In this document: positions 53,264-62,991 of the stretch, piece after piece | How the letters are laid out: every line of letters starts with the position of its first letter | Position numbering within the stretch: position 1 is the first letter of the stretch | Assembly (NCBI GenBank): GCA_021323865.1 | Contig: JAJPKF010000023.1 | Span: 1-64,000 of the forward strand | DNA length: 64,000 nt | DNA from: Pseudomonadota bacterium | GTDB lineage: Bacteria; Chloroflexota; UBA5177; JAJPKF01 | Reading direction: 5' to 3' | Translations under genes and position numbers: made by a program | Notes under the pieces: model-generated | What the model was told of the DNA's origin: nothing | Database searches by the model: none | Seen by the model: the letters and a program-made list of their open reading frames with translations, nothing else

Positions 53264-54397
53264 TCAGCGAGTGGTGTGGATGGGCATCACGACGTGGGTG
53301 TAGTTCTCGGTCCCCTCGGGCCGAATCACGGCTGCTGATGTGGGTCCGGTCAGCTCCAGCCCCACCTGCGATGACTGGATGGCGCCCAAAGCATCGGCGA
53401 CATAGCGGGAGTTGAAGGCCACGTGGATGCCCTCACCCTCCACCACCGCGTCGACCTGTCCGTGATTCTCGCCCACCTCGGCTGCCGCACCGGTCACCGT
53501 TAGCCCTGCCTGAGAACCGTTGCCGTCGGCCGGATTGATGTCGAGCAGGATCATGTTCGAGTTGTCCCGACTGAAGAAGGAAGCAACCCGCGCCGCCTTG
53601 AGCAACTCCGAAGTGTTGACGATCACCTTCGTTTGAAACTTATTGGGCACCAGCTGCCTGACGTTGGGGAAGGCACCCTCGATCAGGCGAGAAACGACGT
53701 GCAGATCGGTCGCTTGAAAGACGATCTGACTCCGGTTCGGTGTGACCGTCACGGCCACCTTTTCGTCGTCGTTCGGAAGAATCTTGCTCAACTCGCTGAG
53801 GGTTCTGGCCGGGATGATAACGCTGAAATCACCGCTTGCCGATTCGTCCAGCACGCCTGTCCGAATGGCCAGCCGAAAGCTATCGGCGGCAGCCATGGTG
53901 AGCTCGCTATCCGAGAATGTGCACTGAACACCGGTGAGAACCGGACGCGTGTCGTCCACGGCGGCCGCAAATGCCACCTGCTCGATCATCTCCTTCAGCA
54001 AGCCGGCCTCGACGAACGCCGTCGGCTGCTCTTCAGCCACTGGGATGCGGGGGAAATCTTCGGCGTCCATGCCTCGGATATCCGCTTCGAACTTCCCGGC
54101 CTGAATGTGACAGGAGGCGCCCTTCTTGACGCCGAGAGACACGGTTTCGTTGGGCAAGGCGTTCACGAACTCCGTCACCAGTCTGGCCGGTAACGTGACC
54201 TTTCCCGCCTCCTGGACGATGGCGCCAAGCCAGGTTGTGATGGCGATCTCGAGGTTTGTCGCCGAGAGCTTCAGGCGATCACCGTCCGTTTCCATGAGGA
54301 TGTTGGAGGTGATGGGAAGTGGGCTTCGTTGAGCGACCGCTCGCCCCACGATCTGCAGCCCTCGAGCAAGATTCTCCTGTTGGCAGGTGAGCTTCAC
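53264..54397 (-). CDS. dnaN: DNA polymerase III sliding clamp (beta subunit)
   Basis: A 377-residue ring-forming processivity clamp with three similar domains. It opens MKLTCQQENLARGLQIVGRAVAQRSPLPITSNILMET, has FVNALPNETVSL, DTRPVLTGVQCTF and the C-terminal AAVIRPEGTENYTHVVMPIHTTR with the hydrophobic pocket residues. The GTG start follows AAGGAGGAAG. It is isolated from dnaA and recF in this window. A TATACT -10 lies upstream at 54459-54464. Confidence 0.96.
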   Translation of the reverse strand: MKLTCQQENLARGLQIVGRAVAQRSPLPITSNILMETDGDRLKLSATNLEIAITTWLGAIVQEAGKVTLPARLVTEFVNALPNETVSLGVKKGASCHIQAGKFEADIRGMDAEDFPRIPVAEEQPTAFVEAGLLKEMIEQVAFAAAVDDTRPVLTGVQCTFSDSELTMAAADSFRLAIRTGVLDESASGDFSVIIPARTLSELSKILPNDDEKVAVTVTPNRSQIVFQATDLHVVSRLIEGAFPNVRQLVPNKFQTKVIVNTSELLKAARVASFFSRDNSNMILLDINPADGNGSQAGLTVTGAAAEVGENHGQVDAVVEGEGIHVAFNSRYVADALGAIQSSQVGLELTGPTSAAVIRPEGTENYTHVVMPIHTTR

Positions 54398-54503
54398 CCA
54401 GCTTCCTCCTTCACGCCCACAAGCTCCGGCTGCGACACCCGGTCTTAGCTACTGCGATAGTATACGTACGCGGATCGGGAGCTCGGTTGTCATCCGGCCG
54501 TTT

Positions 54504-56375
54504 CTAGAACGTGGTGACCTGGATTGGTACGCGCGCGGTCGTCTTGGGGGCCTGCCCAAAGACAACCAGAGAAGCCCGGCGAGCATGCTTGAGAAGCCTT
54601 CGCGGTATGGCGGCCGAGCCGCTGGGACCAACCACGATGCTGCGTACCTGCGGTTTCGGACCTCGATAGGTGATGAGACGCAGCGACCAATCCATGGGAA
54701 TAGAGTTGCGTTTCACCGGCATGAACCCGTTCAGCTTCCAGTCGGGATCGCCGATTGACACCGGCATCTTGACGCCATCGACTCGGATGGCGCGTATCGC
54801 CAGACTTTGGCCGTTGTACTCGTCATCTGTCACGTATTCGAAGCGCAGGAGGATCCGACGATCCTTGAAGCGCCGCAAGGACGCGTGAAGGTTCAGCCAT
54901 CCTGCTGTGTTGCCCGAGACCGTCTGACTCTGTCCCGTGATGCCATTGCCCAGATTGTTGCCGTTGGGGTTCTGATTCGAGCTGACGGGCAGTCTCAAGG
55001 CGTGCCAGGTCTGTCCGCCATCCTTGGACACCTCGACATATGCATAGTCATAGCCCTTCTCGATCTGATACCAGGCCGAGAAGCGCAAGACGGGATTGTG
55101 TGAGCCCCGCAAGTCGATAGCCCGTGTCATGGTCGTGTCACAGTAGTCGCATCGGTTGCTCCACCAGAAGGGCCCAGGCCCGGCGTCGATCAGTGGAATG
55201 CGGGGCGCACCGGTGAAGCGAATGCCGTGAATGTGGTTGAGATTCTTCAGTGCCAAGTACCGAGGCTGATATGGGTGAATCAGGTGCCGATATGTGCCGC
55301 CGACCGAGGTGAGCTGCGCATCCGGCGCAACGTGCACCGAGCTGTTTCGATATCCGTACTTCGGTACCTGTCGTGGATCGTTGAGAAAGTTGGCCACGAC
55401 CCAATCACCAAACACCTTCCGAAGGGAGAGATGCACTCGTCGGTGAAGGACATGCGCGGCAAGACTGAGCCCGGAGTACCGCTTGTCCTGGAGCATGCTG
55501 TGAATGAAGCCCTGGCCGAACCGCTGGTAGAGATAGTCCATCCACAAAAAGCCAGCGCCATAGTTCGGATCGTTGAAGCCATCGGACCAGGAGTCGAGCT
55601 GGACCGGATTCGATGCATATGACTGGTCGAAACCGTCCGACGTGTAGCCGTTAATGACCTGTGCCAGCACCGAGGCGCCCTCGTTATCCCAGGCTTCATC
55701 TTGCCTGTGCAGGTGCCAGTGAATCATGTGCTGGAATTCGTGCGCCGCGGTGTCGGCAAAGTCTGACTGCCCCAGACTGCTGTAGTCGGCGCTGACATAC
55801 ATGATCTCGCGTTGATTGCTGTAGGCGTTCACCACGCGGGGGTACTCGTCTGCGCCCGAGAAGTAGCCTGCCAATCCGGCAATGTGACCAAACACCAGGG
55901 TGATGTGAGGATCGCCGTCCACACCGGGGCGCCATTCACTACCGAAGGTGCGCCGGTCGGTGGGATAGATATGCCGCTCAAAGTAGAGTGCCGAGCGGCA
56001 TGCCTTGGCGAGACTCGGATGGATGGAGCGCTGGACGTACAGATATAGGTGCGGCGTCTCGCAGACGATTCGAGCGCGCATGCGCGCATAGCGGTCAGAG
56101 TTCGCCTGGAGCACCCAAAAGGTGTCCATCCGCCCCACTGCGTAGTTTGGCGATCGCGGATTGACCACGTGCGGAATGGGGATCGTGCTGTGGAGCTTGA
56201 CGCGCTGGGTCAATACCCAGAGGTTGGCGGTCGGAACGGGCCGCTTCAGGGCGGTGACCAATCGGGGCGTGGCTTTCGGCGCGCGCTTGGCCGGTCCGTA
56301 TTCAGAGGCGGAGGCGGCGGTCCCGGCCCCCAAGACCATCACCGCCGGCAGCAACGCCCCAAGCAGGGCACGCAT
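54504..56375 (-). CDS. Secreted zinc metalloprotease (HExxH, immune-inhibitor/M30-like)
   Basis: A 623-residue protein. The start MRALLGALLPAVMVLGAGTAASASEYG is a signal peptide with an AxA site, so it is exported. The zinc motif HEFQH is at 212-216 (in DTAAHEFQHMIHWH), with NEGASVLAQV about 19 residues later, as in gluzincins. The C-terminal third resembles beta-sandwich or MAM-like domains seen in immune inhibitor A proteins (LRFSAWYQIEKGYDYAYVEVSKDGGQTW). The exact family is uncertain. The ATG at 56375 follows GGGGAGT, 2 nt after the recombinase gene. Confidence 0.8.
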   Translation of the reverse strand: MRALLGALLPAVMVLGAGTAASASEYGPAKRAPKATPRLVTALKRPVPTANLWVLTQRVKLHSTIPIPHVVNPRSPNYAVGRMDTFWVLQANSDRYARMRARIVCETPHLYLYVQRSIHPSLAKACRSALYFERHIYPTDRRTFGSEWRPGVDGDPHITLVFGHIAGLAGYFSGADEYPRVVNAYSNQREIMYVSADYSSLGQSDFADTAAHEFQHMIHWHLHRQDEAWDNEGASVLAQVINGYTSDGFDQSYASNPVQLDSWSDGFNDPNYGAGFLWMDYLYQRFGQGFIHSMLQDKRYSGLSLAAHVLHRRVHLSLRKVFGDWVVANFLNDPRQVPKYGYRNSSVHVAPDAQLTSVGGTYRHLIHPYQPRYLALKNLNHIHGIRFTGAPRIPLIDAGPGPFWWSNRCDYCDTTMTRAIDLRGSHNPVLRFSAWYQIEKGYDYAYVEVSKDGGQTWHALRLPVSSNQNPNGNNLGNGITGQSQTVSGNTAGWLNLHASLRRFKDRRILLRFEYVTDDEYNGQSLAIRAIRVDGVKMPVSIGDPDWKLNGFMPVKRNSIPMDWSLRLITYRGPKPQVRSIVVGPSGSAAIPRRLLKHARRASLVVFGQAPKTTARVPIQVTTF

Positions 56376-56377
56376 GG

Positions 56378-57316
56378 TTACTCCCCGTTGATGTGCGCGT
56401 GCGGATGGGCCTGGTCGTAGACGGCCCGGAGACGCTCCCTGCTGACATGCGTGTAGATCTGCGTGGTCGAGATGTTCGAATGACCAAGCAGCTCCTGAAC
56501 CACTCGAAGGTCGGCGTGGTTGTTCAGGAGGTGGGTTGCAAAGGAATGTCGCAGAGTGTGGGGGCTGATGTCCTCGATACCGGCGGCCTTGGCGTGAGCC
56601 TTGAGGATGAGCCAAAAGCCCTGCCGGGTCAACCGCTCGCCGTGATGATTGAGATAGAGAGCCGGCTCGTCAATATGCCGGCAGAGATAGGGTCTGCCGT
56701 CGTCGAGGTACCGTACGAGCGCCGCTCGGGCGCTGAGGCCGAAGGGAATGACACGCTCCTTGCCGCCCTTACCCAGGCACCGGACGATATCCGTCTGAAG
56801 ATCGACACTCTTCAAGTCGAGGCTCGCCAGCTCGCTGACTCTCATGCCCGTCGCCCACAGCATGCGGAGCATCGATATGTCCCGCAGCCCGATGGGGCTG
56901 TCGCCCTTTGGCATCGCCAGAAGATCCTCGACTTGCGCTTCCGATATTGCATGGGGCAGGTACCGGCCGACGGTGGGTGAGTCGAGATGGGCCGCGAGGT
57001 CTCGATCGATGATCCCTTCGCTTCGAAGGAAGTTGAGGAATGATCGCACCGCGGCGATCTTTCGGGCCAAGGTGGTGTCGGCATAGCGGCGATCGAGCAG
57101 CCAGATCTGGAACGTCCGTAATACCTCCGGCTCAATCGACCAGTCGTCGACCTCCTGCTCGTGTAGGAACCCGAGAAACTGTTTGAGGTCGTTGCGATAG
57201 GCTCCTGCGGTGTTCGGAGAAAAGCCGCGCTCCGACGCGACGTGATCGAGGAAGTTTTGTATCTGCCCCTCCATCCGGGAGTGCGATTCCCGAAGGCCAA
57301 TCGGAGCCGAAAGCAT
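56378..57316 (-). CDS. Tyrosine site-specific recombinase (XerC/XerD family)
   Basis: A 312-residue recombinase that probably resolves chromosome dimers at dif. N-terminal SAM-like domain FLDHVASERGFSPNTAGAYRNDLKQFLGFL and catalytic residues Arg in LWATGMRVSELASLDLKSVDL, Lys in GKGGKERVIPFG, HxxR in SPHTLRHSFATHLL, and His and Tyr in LGHSNISTTQIYTHVSRERL. All are in place. The ATG at 57316 overlaps the upstream aminotransferase stop (TAATG). No phage or integron genes are near, so a housekeeping Xer is likely. Confidence 0.9.
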   Translation of the reverse strand: MLSAPIGLRESHSRMEGQIQNFLDHVASERGFSPNTAGAYRNDLKQFLGFLHEQEVDDWSIEPEVLRTFQIWLLDRRYADTTLARKIAAVRSFLNFLRSEGIIDRDLAAHLDSPTVGRYLPHAISEAQVEDLLAMPKGDSPIGLRDISMLRMLWATGMRVSELASLDLKSVDLQTDIVRCLGKGGKERVIPFGLSARAALVRYLDDGRPYLCRHIDEPALYLNHHGERLTRQGFWLILKAHAKAAGIEDISPHTLRHSFATHLLNNHADLRVVQELLGHSNISTTQIYTHVSRERLRAVYDQAHPHAHINGE

Positions 57317-58533
57317 TAGGCGCGCCCTCCCGGATACTGTCGCAAGGCCTCGCCGAGAATGTCCACGGCTCGTGCCAAGTCCTGCTTGTTGAGGACGTAG
57401 GCGAGTCGCGCCTGTTGCCGTCCCATCGAGCGGGTCAGGTAAAAGCCGGCCCCCGGCGCAACCATCACTGTCTCGCCATTCGAATCGAAGTCGGTCAGCA
57501 GCCACATAGCGAAGTCGTCACAGTCCTCGACCGGCAGCGTGACCATGATGTAAAAGGCTCCGCTGGGTTTTCGACAGGCAAGGTCTGCGTGAAGCAGATG
57601 CTCATACACGGCATTGCGCCGGCCTTCGTACTCGCTTCTCAGCCAGCTTGTGTAGGGCAGCGGGTCCTTCAGCATCGGGACGACCGCCAGTTGTTCCACG
57701 GTTGGGGCCGAGAGTCGCGCCTGCGCAAACCGGCCGACCGCATCCATGATTGCCGGATTTCGGCTGACCAGGCATCCAACTCGAGCTCCCGTCGCCGAGA
57801 AACGCTTGGAGACGCTGTCGACGATGATCACCCGATCTCGCGCCTCGGAGGAGTCGAACTCCAGCATACTCGTGTGCTCCAACCCGTCGAAGACCAGCTC
57901 TCGATAGGTCTCGTCCGAGATGACGAAGAGGTCGTTGCGTACAGCAACCTCGAGAAGCTCCTCGAGCTCCTGACGGTCATACACTGTGCCGGTTGGGTTG
58001 TTCGGATTTGAGATGCATATGGCCCGGGTGCGCGCGGTGATTGCGTCCTGGATCCGGGCGGATGCCGGAAGGTGGAACCCATCCTCGGGGTCGAGGGTGA
58101 TGGCCACAGTCTCGATGGCGGATCCGACGGCGAAACCGAAGTAGTTGGCATATGTCGGCTCAAAGAGAAGGATCTCGTCGCCGGGGTCGGCGACGGCCAT
58201 GAATGCGAACGCCAGCGCTTCACTGCCACCCGTGGTAACAATCAACTCATCCGTCGGGATGTCGTATCCCACGGCGGCATAGTAGCTGCTCCAGGCAGAG
58301 AGCGTCTCCGGCATTCCCCGGGACGGCGCATAGGGAAGGACGGACTCGGAATATGACCGTATAGACGCGAGGATGGGTTCGGGTGTGGCGAGGTCAGGCT
58401 GCCCGATGTTGATGTGATAAACGGTGGTTCCCCGAGCCTTCGCCGCCGCCGCCAGGGGCATCAGCTTGCGAACCGGTGAGGGCGGAGCGTCTCTCCCACG
58501 CTGTGAGACGCGCGGAGCCTGAGTTACCGCCAT
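57316..58533 (-). CDS. Class I/II pyridoxal-phosphate aminotransferase
   Basis: A 405-residue fold-type I enzyme: NIGQPDLATPEPILASI, YAPSRGMPETLSAWSSYYA, VTTGGSEALAFAF, SNPNNPTGTVYDRQELEELLE and the PLP Lys in IIVDSVSKRFSATGARVGCLVS. It resembles the aspartate-type aminotransferases; the amino donor is not clear. Its start overlaps the Nudix gene by 10 nt. Confidence 0.88.
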   Translation of the reverse strand: MAVTQAPRVSQRGRDAPPSPVRKLMPLAAAAKARGTTVYHINIGQPDLATPEPILASIRSYSESVLPYAPSRGMPETLSAWSSYYAAVGYDIPTDELIVTTGGSEALAFAFMAVADPGDEILLFEPTYANYFGFAVGSAIETVAITLDPEDGFHLPASARIQDAITARTRAICISNPNNPTGTVYDRQELEELLEVAVRNDLFVISDETYRELVFDGLEHTSMLEFDSSEARDRVIIVDSVSKRFSATGARVGCLVSRNPAIMDAVGRFAQARLSAPTVEQLAVVPMLKDPLPYTSWLRSEYEGRRNAVYEHLLHADLACRKPSGAFYIMVTLPVEDCDDFAMWLLTDFDSNGETVMVAPGAGFYLTRSMGRQQARLAYVLNKQDLARAVDILGEALRQYPGGRA

Positions 58534-59123
58534 GGTGTGCGCTCGCCCCGCCTCGAACTTTCGTTATGTAGACTGCGGGATTCTAGCATGAGGACCCCAG
58601 CAACACTCTTGGCGTCAACGATCCTCCCGGTGTGGATGAGAGCCAGAGCCTCCGCCCTCGCCACGCGCATCACCGACAGCTGATCGGTCGCTTCCGTCGG
58701 GATCCCGTCTCCAACCAGATCGGTGACCAGATACACGTACATCACCTCGTCGGACATTCCGGGCGACGGATAGAGAGTACAGAGCGGCTCTATGTGTCGC
58801 GGCTCGAGTCCCGTCTCCTCAACCATCTCGCGGCGGACCGCGTCCTCCCGAGACTCTCCGGGTTCGATTCCCCCAGCCGGAATCTCGAGTAGGACATCCT
58901 CGACCGCTTTCCGATACTGTCGGACAAGCAGCAGATTGCCATCTGCGTCGAGTGCCACCATTGCGACCACGGGCGCATGTTCCACGATCTCCCGGGTGGT
59001 CGAGCCCGCCGGTGTCTGCACTGTGTCCACGCGGACCTGGATGATCCGGCCTCGATAGATCGATTCGGAATGAATCGTCTCCTCGGGCACGATCGTCGGC
59101 CCCTGCGATTGTCGAGAAGACAC
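58524..59123 (-). CDS. Nudix hydrolase (ADP-ribose pyrophosphatase-like)
   Basis: A 199-residue hydrolase with a complete Nudix box, G-x5-E-x7-REMVEETG (in [20 protein letters not shown]). The N-terminal [13 protein letters not shown] and [34 protein letters not shown] match ADP-ribose diphosphatases of the NudF type. The GTG at 59123 follows GGGAGG by 4 nt; an earlier GTG at 59171 has none. Divergent from recA. Confidence 0.88.
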   Translation of the reverse strand: MSSRQSQGPTIVPEETIHSESIYRGRIIQVRVDTVQTPAGSTTREIVEHAPVVAMVALDADGNLLLVRQYRKAVEDVLLEIPAGGIEPGESREDAVRREMVEETGLEPRHIEPLCTLYPSPGMSDEVMYVYLVTDLVGDGIPTEATDQLSVMRVARAEALALIHTGRIVDAKSVAGVLMLESRSLHNESSRRGERTPWR

Positions 59124-59197
59124 GGCGCCTCCCAGTTCGTTGCCATTGCCTGGCGCGCCAGATGGTATCACCGCGACTCGCTACATCTCACGAATGC

Positions 59198-59215
59198 GGA
59201 CAAATGTACTATAAT
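59198..59215 (+). promoter_or_regulatory. recA promoter with candidate LexA-like operator
   Basis: TATAAT at 59210-59215 is a perfect -10. GGACAAATGTAC (59198-59209) directly before it resembles the Gram-positive LexA pattern GAAC-N4-GTTC at six of eight positions. No good -35 is visible. The recA start is 76 nt downstream. Confidence 0.45.
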
Positions 59216-59290
59216 GCCATACCAGCGAGGTGGCGGAGAATGATGCGTTCGACTATGCTGACCGCAGGGGAACGAGGAGGTAAGGGCGAT

Positions 59291-60322
59291 ATGGCGGTTT
59301 CCGACCGGGAGCGCGCACTCGAATCAGCCATGTCCCAAATCGAGCGTCAGTTCGGTAAGGGATCGATCATGCGCCTCGGCGACAACCATGCCATGCAGGT
59401 GGAGACGATCCCGACGGGATCTATCGCCCTCGACCTGGCACTCGGCGTTGGAGGTTTGCCTCGCGGGCGGGTCACGGAGATCTTCGGTCCGGAGTCATCC
59501 GGCAAGACGACCCTAGCCCTTCACGTCATCGCCGAGGCCCAGCGCACCGGAGGCATGGCCGCGTATATCGACGCCGAGCATGCACTCGATCCCATCTATG
59601 CCGCCCGCATCGGCGTAAATGTCAACGACGTGCTCATCGCTCAACCGGACACCGGCGAGCAGGCGCTCGAGATCGCCGAGATGCTGGTTCGCAGTGGCGC
59701 CATCGACGTCATTGTGGTCGACTCAGTTGCGGCGTTGGTGCCACGGGCGGAGATCGAAGGAGAGATGGGGGATTCGCATGTGGGCCTTCAGGCCAGGCTG
59801 ATGTCCCAGGCCCTGCGTAAGGTCACAGCCGCCATCAATCGCTCCAAGACGACCGTCATCTTCATCAACCAGCTCCGTGAGCGAATTGGCGTGATGTACG
59901 GCAATCCGGAAACCACCACCGGCGGACGTGCGCTGCGCTTCTACTCCTCCCTGCGGCTGGAAGTACGACGAGTCGAGACGATCAAACAGGGTACCGAAAG
60001 CATCGGCATCCGGGTGCGATGCAAGGTCGTCAAGAACAAGGTGGCGCCACCCTTCCGACAGTGTGAATTCGACATGATGCATGAGTCGGGCATCTCCAAA
60101 GAGGGCAGCATCCTTGACGTCGGTCAAGAGATGGGCCTTCTCGAGAAGTCGGGAGCGTGGTTCAACTATGGGACCACCCGGCTCGGTCAGGGCCGCGAGA
60201 ACGCCAAGGAGTTCCTCCGTCAGAACGTCGACATCTCCGACGCCATAGAACGGGAGATTCGGGACAATGTCCTTGCGTTCAGTGCGGACGCTGCTCCTAC
60301 CCCTCCGCCGGCAGACGCCTAG
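59291..60322 (+). CDS. recA: Recombinase RecA
   Basis: A 343-residue strand-exchange ATPase: Walker [13 protein letters not shown] near residue 72, the [12 protein letters not shown] block, [35 protein letters not shown], and [33 protein letters not shown]. The ATG at 59291 follows GGAGGT by 9 nt; ATGs at 59240 and 59255 are in frame but less likely. The last 20 residues are Ala/Pro-rich and not acidic, as is common. Confidence 0.98.
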   Translation: MAVSDRERALESAMSQIERQFGKGSIMRLGDNHAMQVETIPTGSIALDLALGVGGLPRGRVTEIFGPESSGKTTLALHVIAEAQRTGGMAAYIDAEHALDPIYAARIGVNVNDVLIAQPDTGEQALEIAEMLVRSGAIDVIVVDSVAALVPRAEIEGEMGDSHVGLQARLMSQALRKVTAAINRSKTTVIFINQLRERIGVMYGNPETTTGGRALRFYSSLRLEVRRVETIKQGTESIGIRVRCKVVKNKVAPPFRQCEFDMMHESGISKEGSILDVGQEMGLLEKSGAWFNYGTTRLGQGRENAKEFLRQNVDISDAIEREIRDNVLAFSADAAPTPPPADA

Positions 60323-60432
60323 CCGCAACACCCGCCGGCAGCCGTCCATCTGCCCGCCTGGCACCTTTCAGAGGCCGCCGCGATATACTTGCGGGAACTT
60401 CGGCCCCTGAACACGTGATCGGTGGGGTAAGG

Positions 60433-61758
60433 ATGGAGCCGCCCACGCCGCCGGCCCCGCAGGACCCACTTGTGGGGCGGGTCCTCAATGACCGGTACCA
60501 CCTGCTCAACGTCATTGGCACCGGCGGCATGTCGACGGTGTACCGGGCACGCGATAGCCGGCTCGGTCGCGAAGTCGCCATCAAGATCCTGCACCCCCAG
60601 TTCGCCAGGGACAAGGCCTTCATCGAGCGGTTCAGCCAGGAGGCCGAGTTTGCGGCGAGTCTATCGGCTCATCCCAATATTGTGTCGATCTATGACGTGG
60701 GTGAGGACGGTGAGTTGTCCTACATCGTCATGGAGCTCGTGGAGGGCCGGAACCTCAAGGATCTGATCCTGTCCGAAGGACCGCTGACCGTCGATCGGGC
60801 ATTCGGCATCGGTCAATCGATCGCGTCCGCCCTTTCCTTCGCCCACCAACGAGGCCTCGTCCATCGAGACATCAAACCGCAAAATGTTCTCGTGTCACCC
60901 GACGGGACGGTGAGGGTGACGGACTTCGGCATTGCTCGGAGCTCGAACGTCGCCGACGCCACCAGAACCGGGGTGGTGCTCGGCACAGCGCACTACCTCT
61001 CCCCTGAGCAGGCCCAGGGACACCCGGCAGAGGCGCGATCAGACATCTACGCCCTGGCAGTTGTCCTCTTCGAAATGGTAACGGGCCGACTCCTCTTTGA
61101 GGCCGACAATCCCCTGGGCATTGCCATGCGGCACGTGCATGACGCGCCACCGGCGCCGAGCGCCATCAATCCCACGGTTCCGCCCTGGGCCGACGCCGTC
61201 ATCCTGAGGGGTCTCAACAAAAACCCCGCCGATCGGTACCGCAGCGCCGCAGAGTTCGGCATGGCCATGCAGCGACGGGCTGTTCCCGACGTGGGTCAGA
61301 CGACCGTGATCTCGCCGGTGGTACCTCCCGTCATGCCACAAGAGACCATGGTCATTCGGAGGGAGCAGCCGGCGCCCCCGACGGTCACGCGAACGCCTCA
61401 AGAGATCTCCGCGCCCAACCCCTGGAAGACCACGCTGCTCATCCTGGGAGGCATCGCCTTGGTCGCGGCCGCAGCGGCGGCCAGCTTCCTTGTCTATCGG
61501 GCGACGATCAACACGACCACTCGACGTCCGACGGCTACCATACGACCGACGCCGGCACATCATCATCGCGCCACGGCAACGCCCATACCGCGGCGGACCC
61601 ACATTCCCACTGTCACACCAACGCAACCTCCACCGACACCGACCCCAACACCCACAACCGCGCCGAGCCCGACCCCGACCCCTACGCCGACACCCACCAG
61701 CCCGCCGACCCCCACAACTGCGCCGTCGCCATTGCCCTCGCCATCCGGAACCCCCTGA
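60433..61758 (+). CDS. Membrane Ser/Thr protein kinase (PknB-like)
   Basis: A 441-residue Hanks-type kinase. The catalytic domain (20-280) has the invariant Lys in VAIKIL (K51), HRDIKPQN (H144, D146), DFGIA and LGTAHYLSPEQA. A juxtamembrane linker is followed by one membrane helix (about 334-356) and an external segment made of Thr-Pro and Ser-Pro repeats (TPTPTPTTAPSPTPTP). PASTA domains, the usual sensors of this family, are absent. Start at ATG 60433; GTG 60415 is an alternative. Confidence 0.9.
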   Translation: MEPPTPPAPQDPLVGRVLNDRYHLLNVIGTGGMSTVYRARDSRLGREVAIKILHPQFARDKAFIERFSQEAEFAASLSAHPNIVSIYDVGEDGELSYIVMELVEGRNLKDLILSEGPLTVDRAFGIGQSIASALSFAHQRGLVHRDIKPQNVLVSPDGTVRVTDFGIARSSNVADATRTGVVLGTAHYLSPEQAQGHPAEARSDIYALAVVLFEMVTGRLLFEADNPLGIAMRHVHDAPPAPSAINPTVPPWADAVILRGLNKNPADRYRSAAEFGMAMQRRAVPDVGQTTVISPVVPPVMPQETMVIRREQPAPPTVTRTPQEISAPNPWKTTLLILGGIALVAAAAAASFLVYRATINTTTRRPTATIRPTPAHHHRATATPIPRRTHIPTVTPTQPPPTPTPTPTTAPSPTPTPTPTPTSPPTPTTAPSPLPSPSGTP

Positions 61759-61803
61759 TAGCTCCTGCTCCGATCTGGACGGTGAGAACCGGCGCCCGAA
61801 GTC

Positions 61804-62427
61804 TCAGGACTCTCCGGTCAGCTCCGACTTGGATACATTCAATGTGATACGCCCGGCACCGAGGTCGGCGATCCGTTCGCGTGGAATCGCCACATTGGTC
61901 TGGAACAGCAGACCGTGCTCGACCACGATCGACTCGATGCGTCTTGTTTGCGGGTCGACGACCACCTCGCTGACCACACCGACCTTGCCGTCGGTTGCCC
62001 ACACCTCAGACCCGGATTCGATGTCGACGTCGCCTTCCGGGATCTGGGACTCGGTGTCGACGATCGGAGTGAACCCGAGCGGCTCAATGCCCGCCGCGGC
62101 CCCCACGGGGACCATGCCCGGAGCCACCAAGGCTCCGCCTGCCCAGGGCGCTCCCGCGTAGGCGCCCGCATCCGGCGGCGTGTAGTGCGTAATGACGAAG
62201 TCCTTCAGACGCCCGGCCTGCTCCTTGTCGAGCTCCAAATGGACAACATCTGGATCGGCGGAACGAACCGACTCGACCGGCACAAGCACGTCGCGTCCGA
62301 GCAATCCTCCCTCGGTGAGAACAAGCTCGACCACTTCGTCGGTGGCCGGGTCGACGATGACGTGGCCAAGCTTGCCGAGGTCGTTATCATCTCTGTCGTG
62401 GATGCGTGCACCGATGTGGAATTCCAT
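61804..62427 (-). CDS. Two-PRC-barrel protein
   Basis: A 207-residue protein. The N-terminal PRC barrel reads FHIGARIHDRDDNDLGKLGHVIVDPATDEVVELVL and a second is near residue 135 (SGSEVWATDGKVGVVSEVVVDPQTRRIESIVV), joined by a Gly/Ala/Pro-rich linker. PRC-barrel proteins bind RNA or protein partners; the role here is unknown. ATG at 62427 or 62433. It is convergent with the Ser/Thr kinase gene. Confidence 0.8.
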   Translation of the reverse strand: MEFHIGARIHDRDDNDLGKLGHVIVDPATDEVVELVLTEGGLLGRDVLVPVESVRSADPDVVHLELDKEQAGRLKDFVITHYTPPDAGAYAGAPWAGGALVAPGMVPVGAAAGIEPLGFTPIVDTESQIPEGDVDIESGSEVWATDGKVGVVSEVVVDPQTRRIESIVVEHGLLFQTNVAIPRERIADLGAGRITLNVSKSELTGES

Positions 62428-62538
62428 GGTCAACGCTCCTCTCGGTCAAATTGGCAGGGTAGCCGGGTCGTCGGCCTCTCGATTCTGGCAAGCAATGTAC
62501 CATGCTGCCTCTCCGGTCGGCGCCCTGTCCGGCGAATT

Positions 62539-62991
62539 CTAGGCCTGGAGACGTTCGACCGCGGCCTCGAGCGCTAGCGCCGCGTCCAGGCAGGTCTGCA
62601 ATTCCCCCTCTGTCATCACTTGCAGCAGCTGTTTGGTCTGGCTCTCTCGAAGGCCTGCAAACTCCTGAACGATCGTTTGGCCGTGCTGGCTGATCTCGAC
62701 CGTCACGACCCGCCGATCAGTATCCGAACGCGTGCGTCGCACCAGACCTCGCTCTTCCATGCGATCGATGATGGCGCTGGCCGAGGGCGGCGACACCGAA
62801 AAGCTGTTCGCCAACTCAGACACGGTCATAGAACCTCGGTCTTGTAGAGTCGCCAGCACCTGCATTTGGGGCAGACTCACGTCTCGCGCGAACGCGCTGC
62901 CGCAAAGCCGCTTAAACCTGCGCTTGAGCAAGCCGTCGAAGTGCAAGAGAACTTCAGCCGTCAATGCTTCCCGATCCAGTATGGTCGTCAC
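62539..62991 (-). CDS. MarR-family transcriptional regulator
   Basis: A 150-residue winged-helix protein: SLPQMQVLATLQDRGSMTVSELANSFSVSPPSASAIIDRMEERGLVRRTRSDTDRRVVTVEIS. The DNA-contacting helix and the wing (RSDTDRR) are typical. Its start overlaps the efflux gene by 4 nt, so it is translated from the same mRNA and probably represses the pump in response to the drug it exports. Confidence 0.9.
   Translation of the reverse strand: MTTILDREALTAEVLLHFDGLLKRRFKRLCGSAFARDVSLPQMQVLATLQDRGSMTVSELANSFSVSPPSASAIIDRMEERGLVRRTRSDTDRRVVTVEISQHGQTIVQEFAGLRESQTKQLLQVMTEGELQTCLDAALALEAAVERLQA

Noticed and set aside
56378-57316. An integrase marking a mobile element
   Set aside because: No att repeats, tRNA target, phage or cargo genes lie nearby; the sequence and length fit a housekeeping Xer recombinase.
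61600-61758. A tandem DNA repeat at the 3' end of the kinase gene
   Set aside because: The repetition comes from Thr-Pro/Ser-Pro codons in the protein stalk and has no constant unit, so it is not a CRISPR or minisatellite array.
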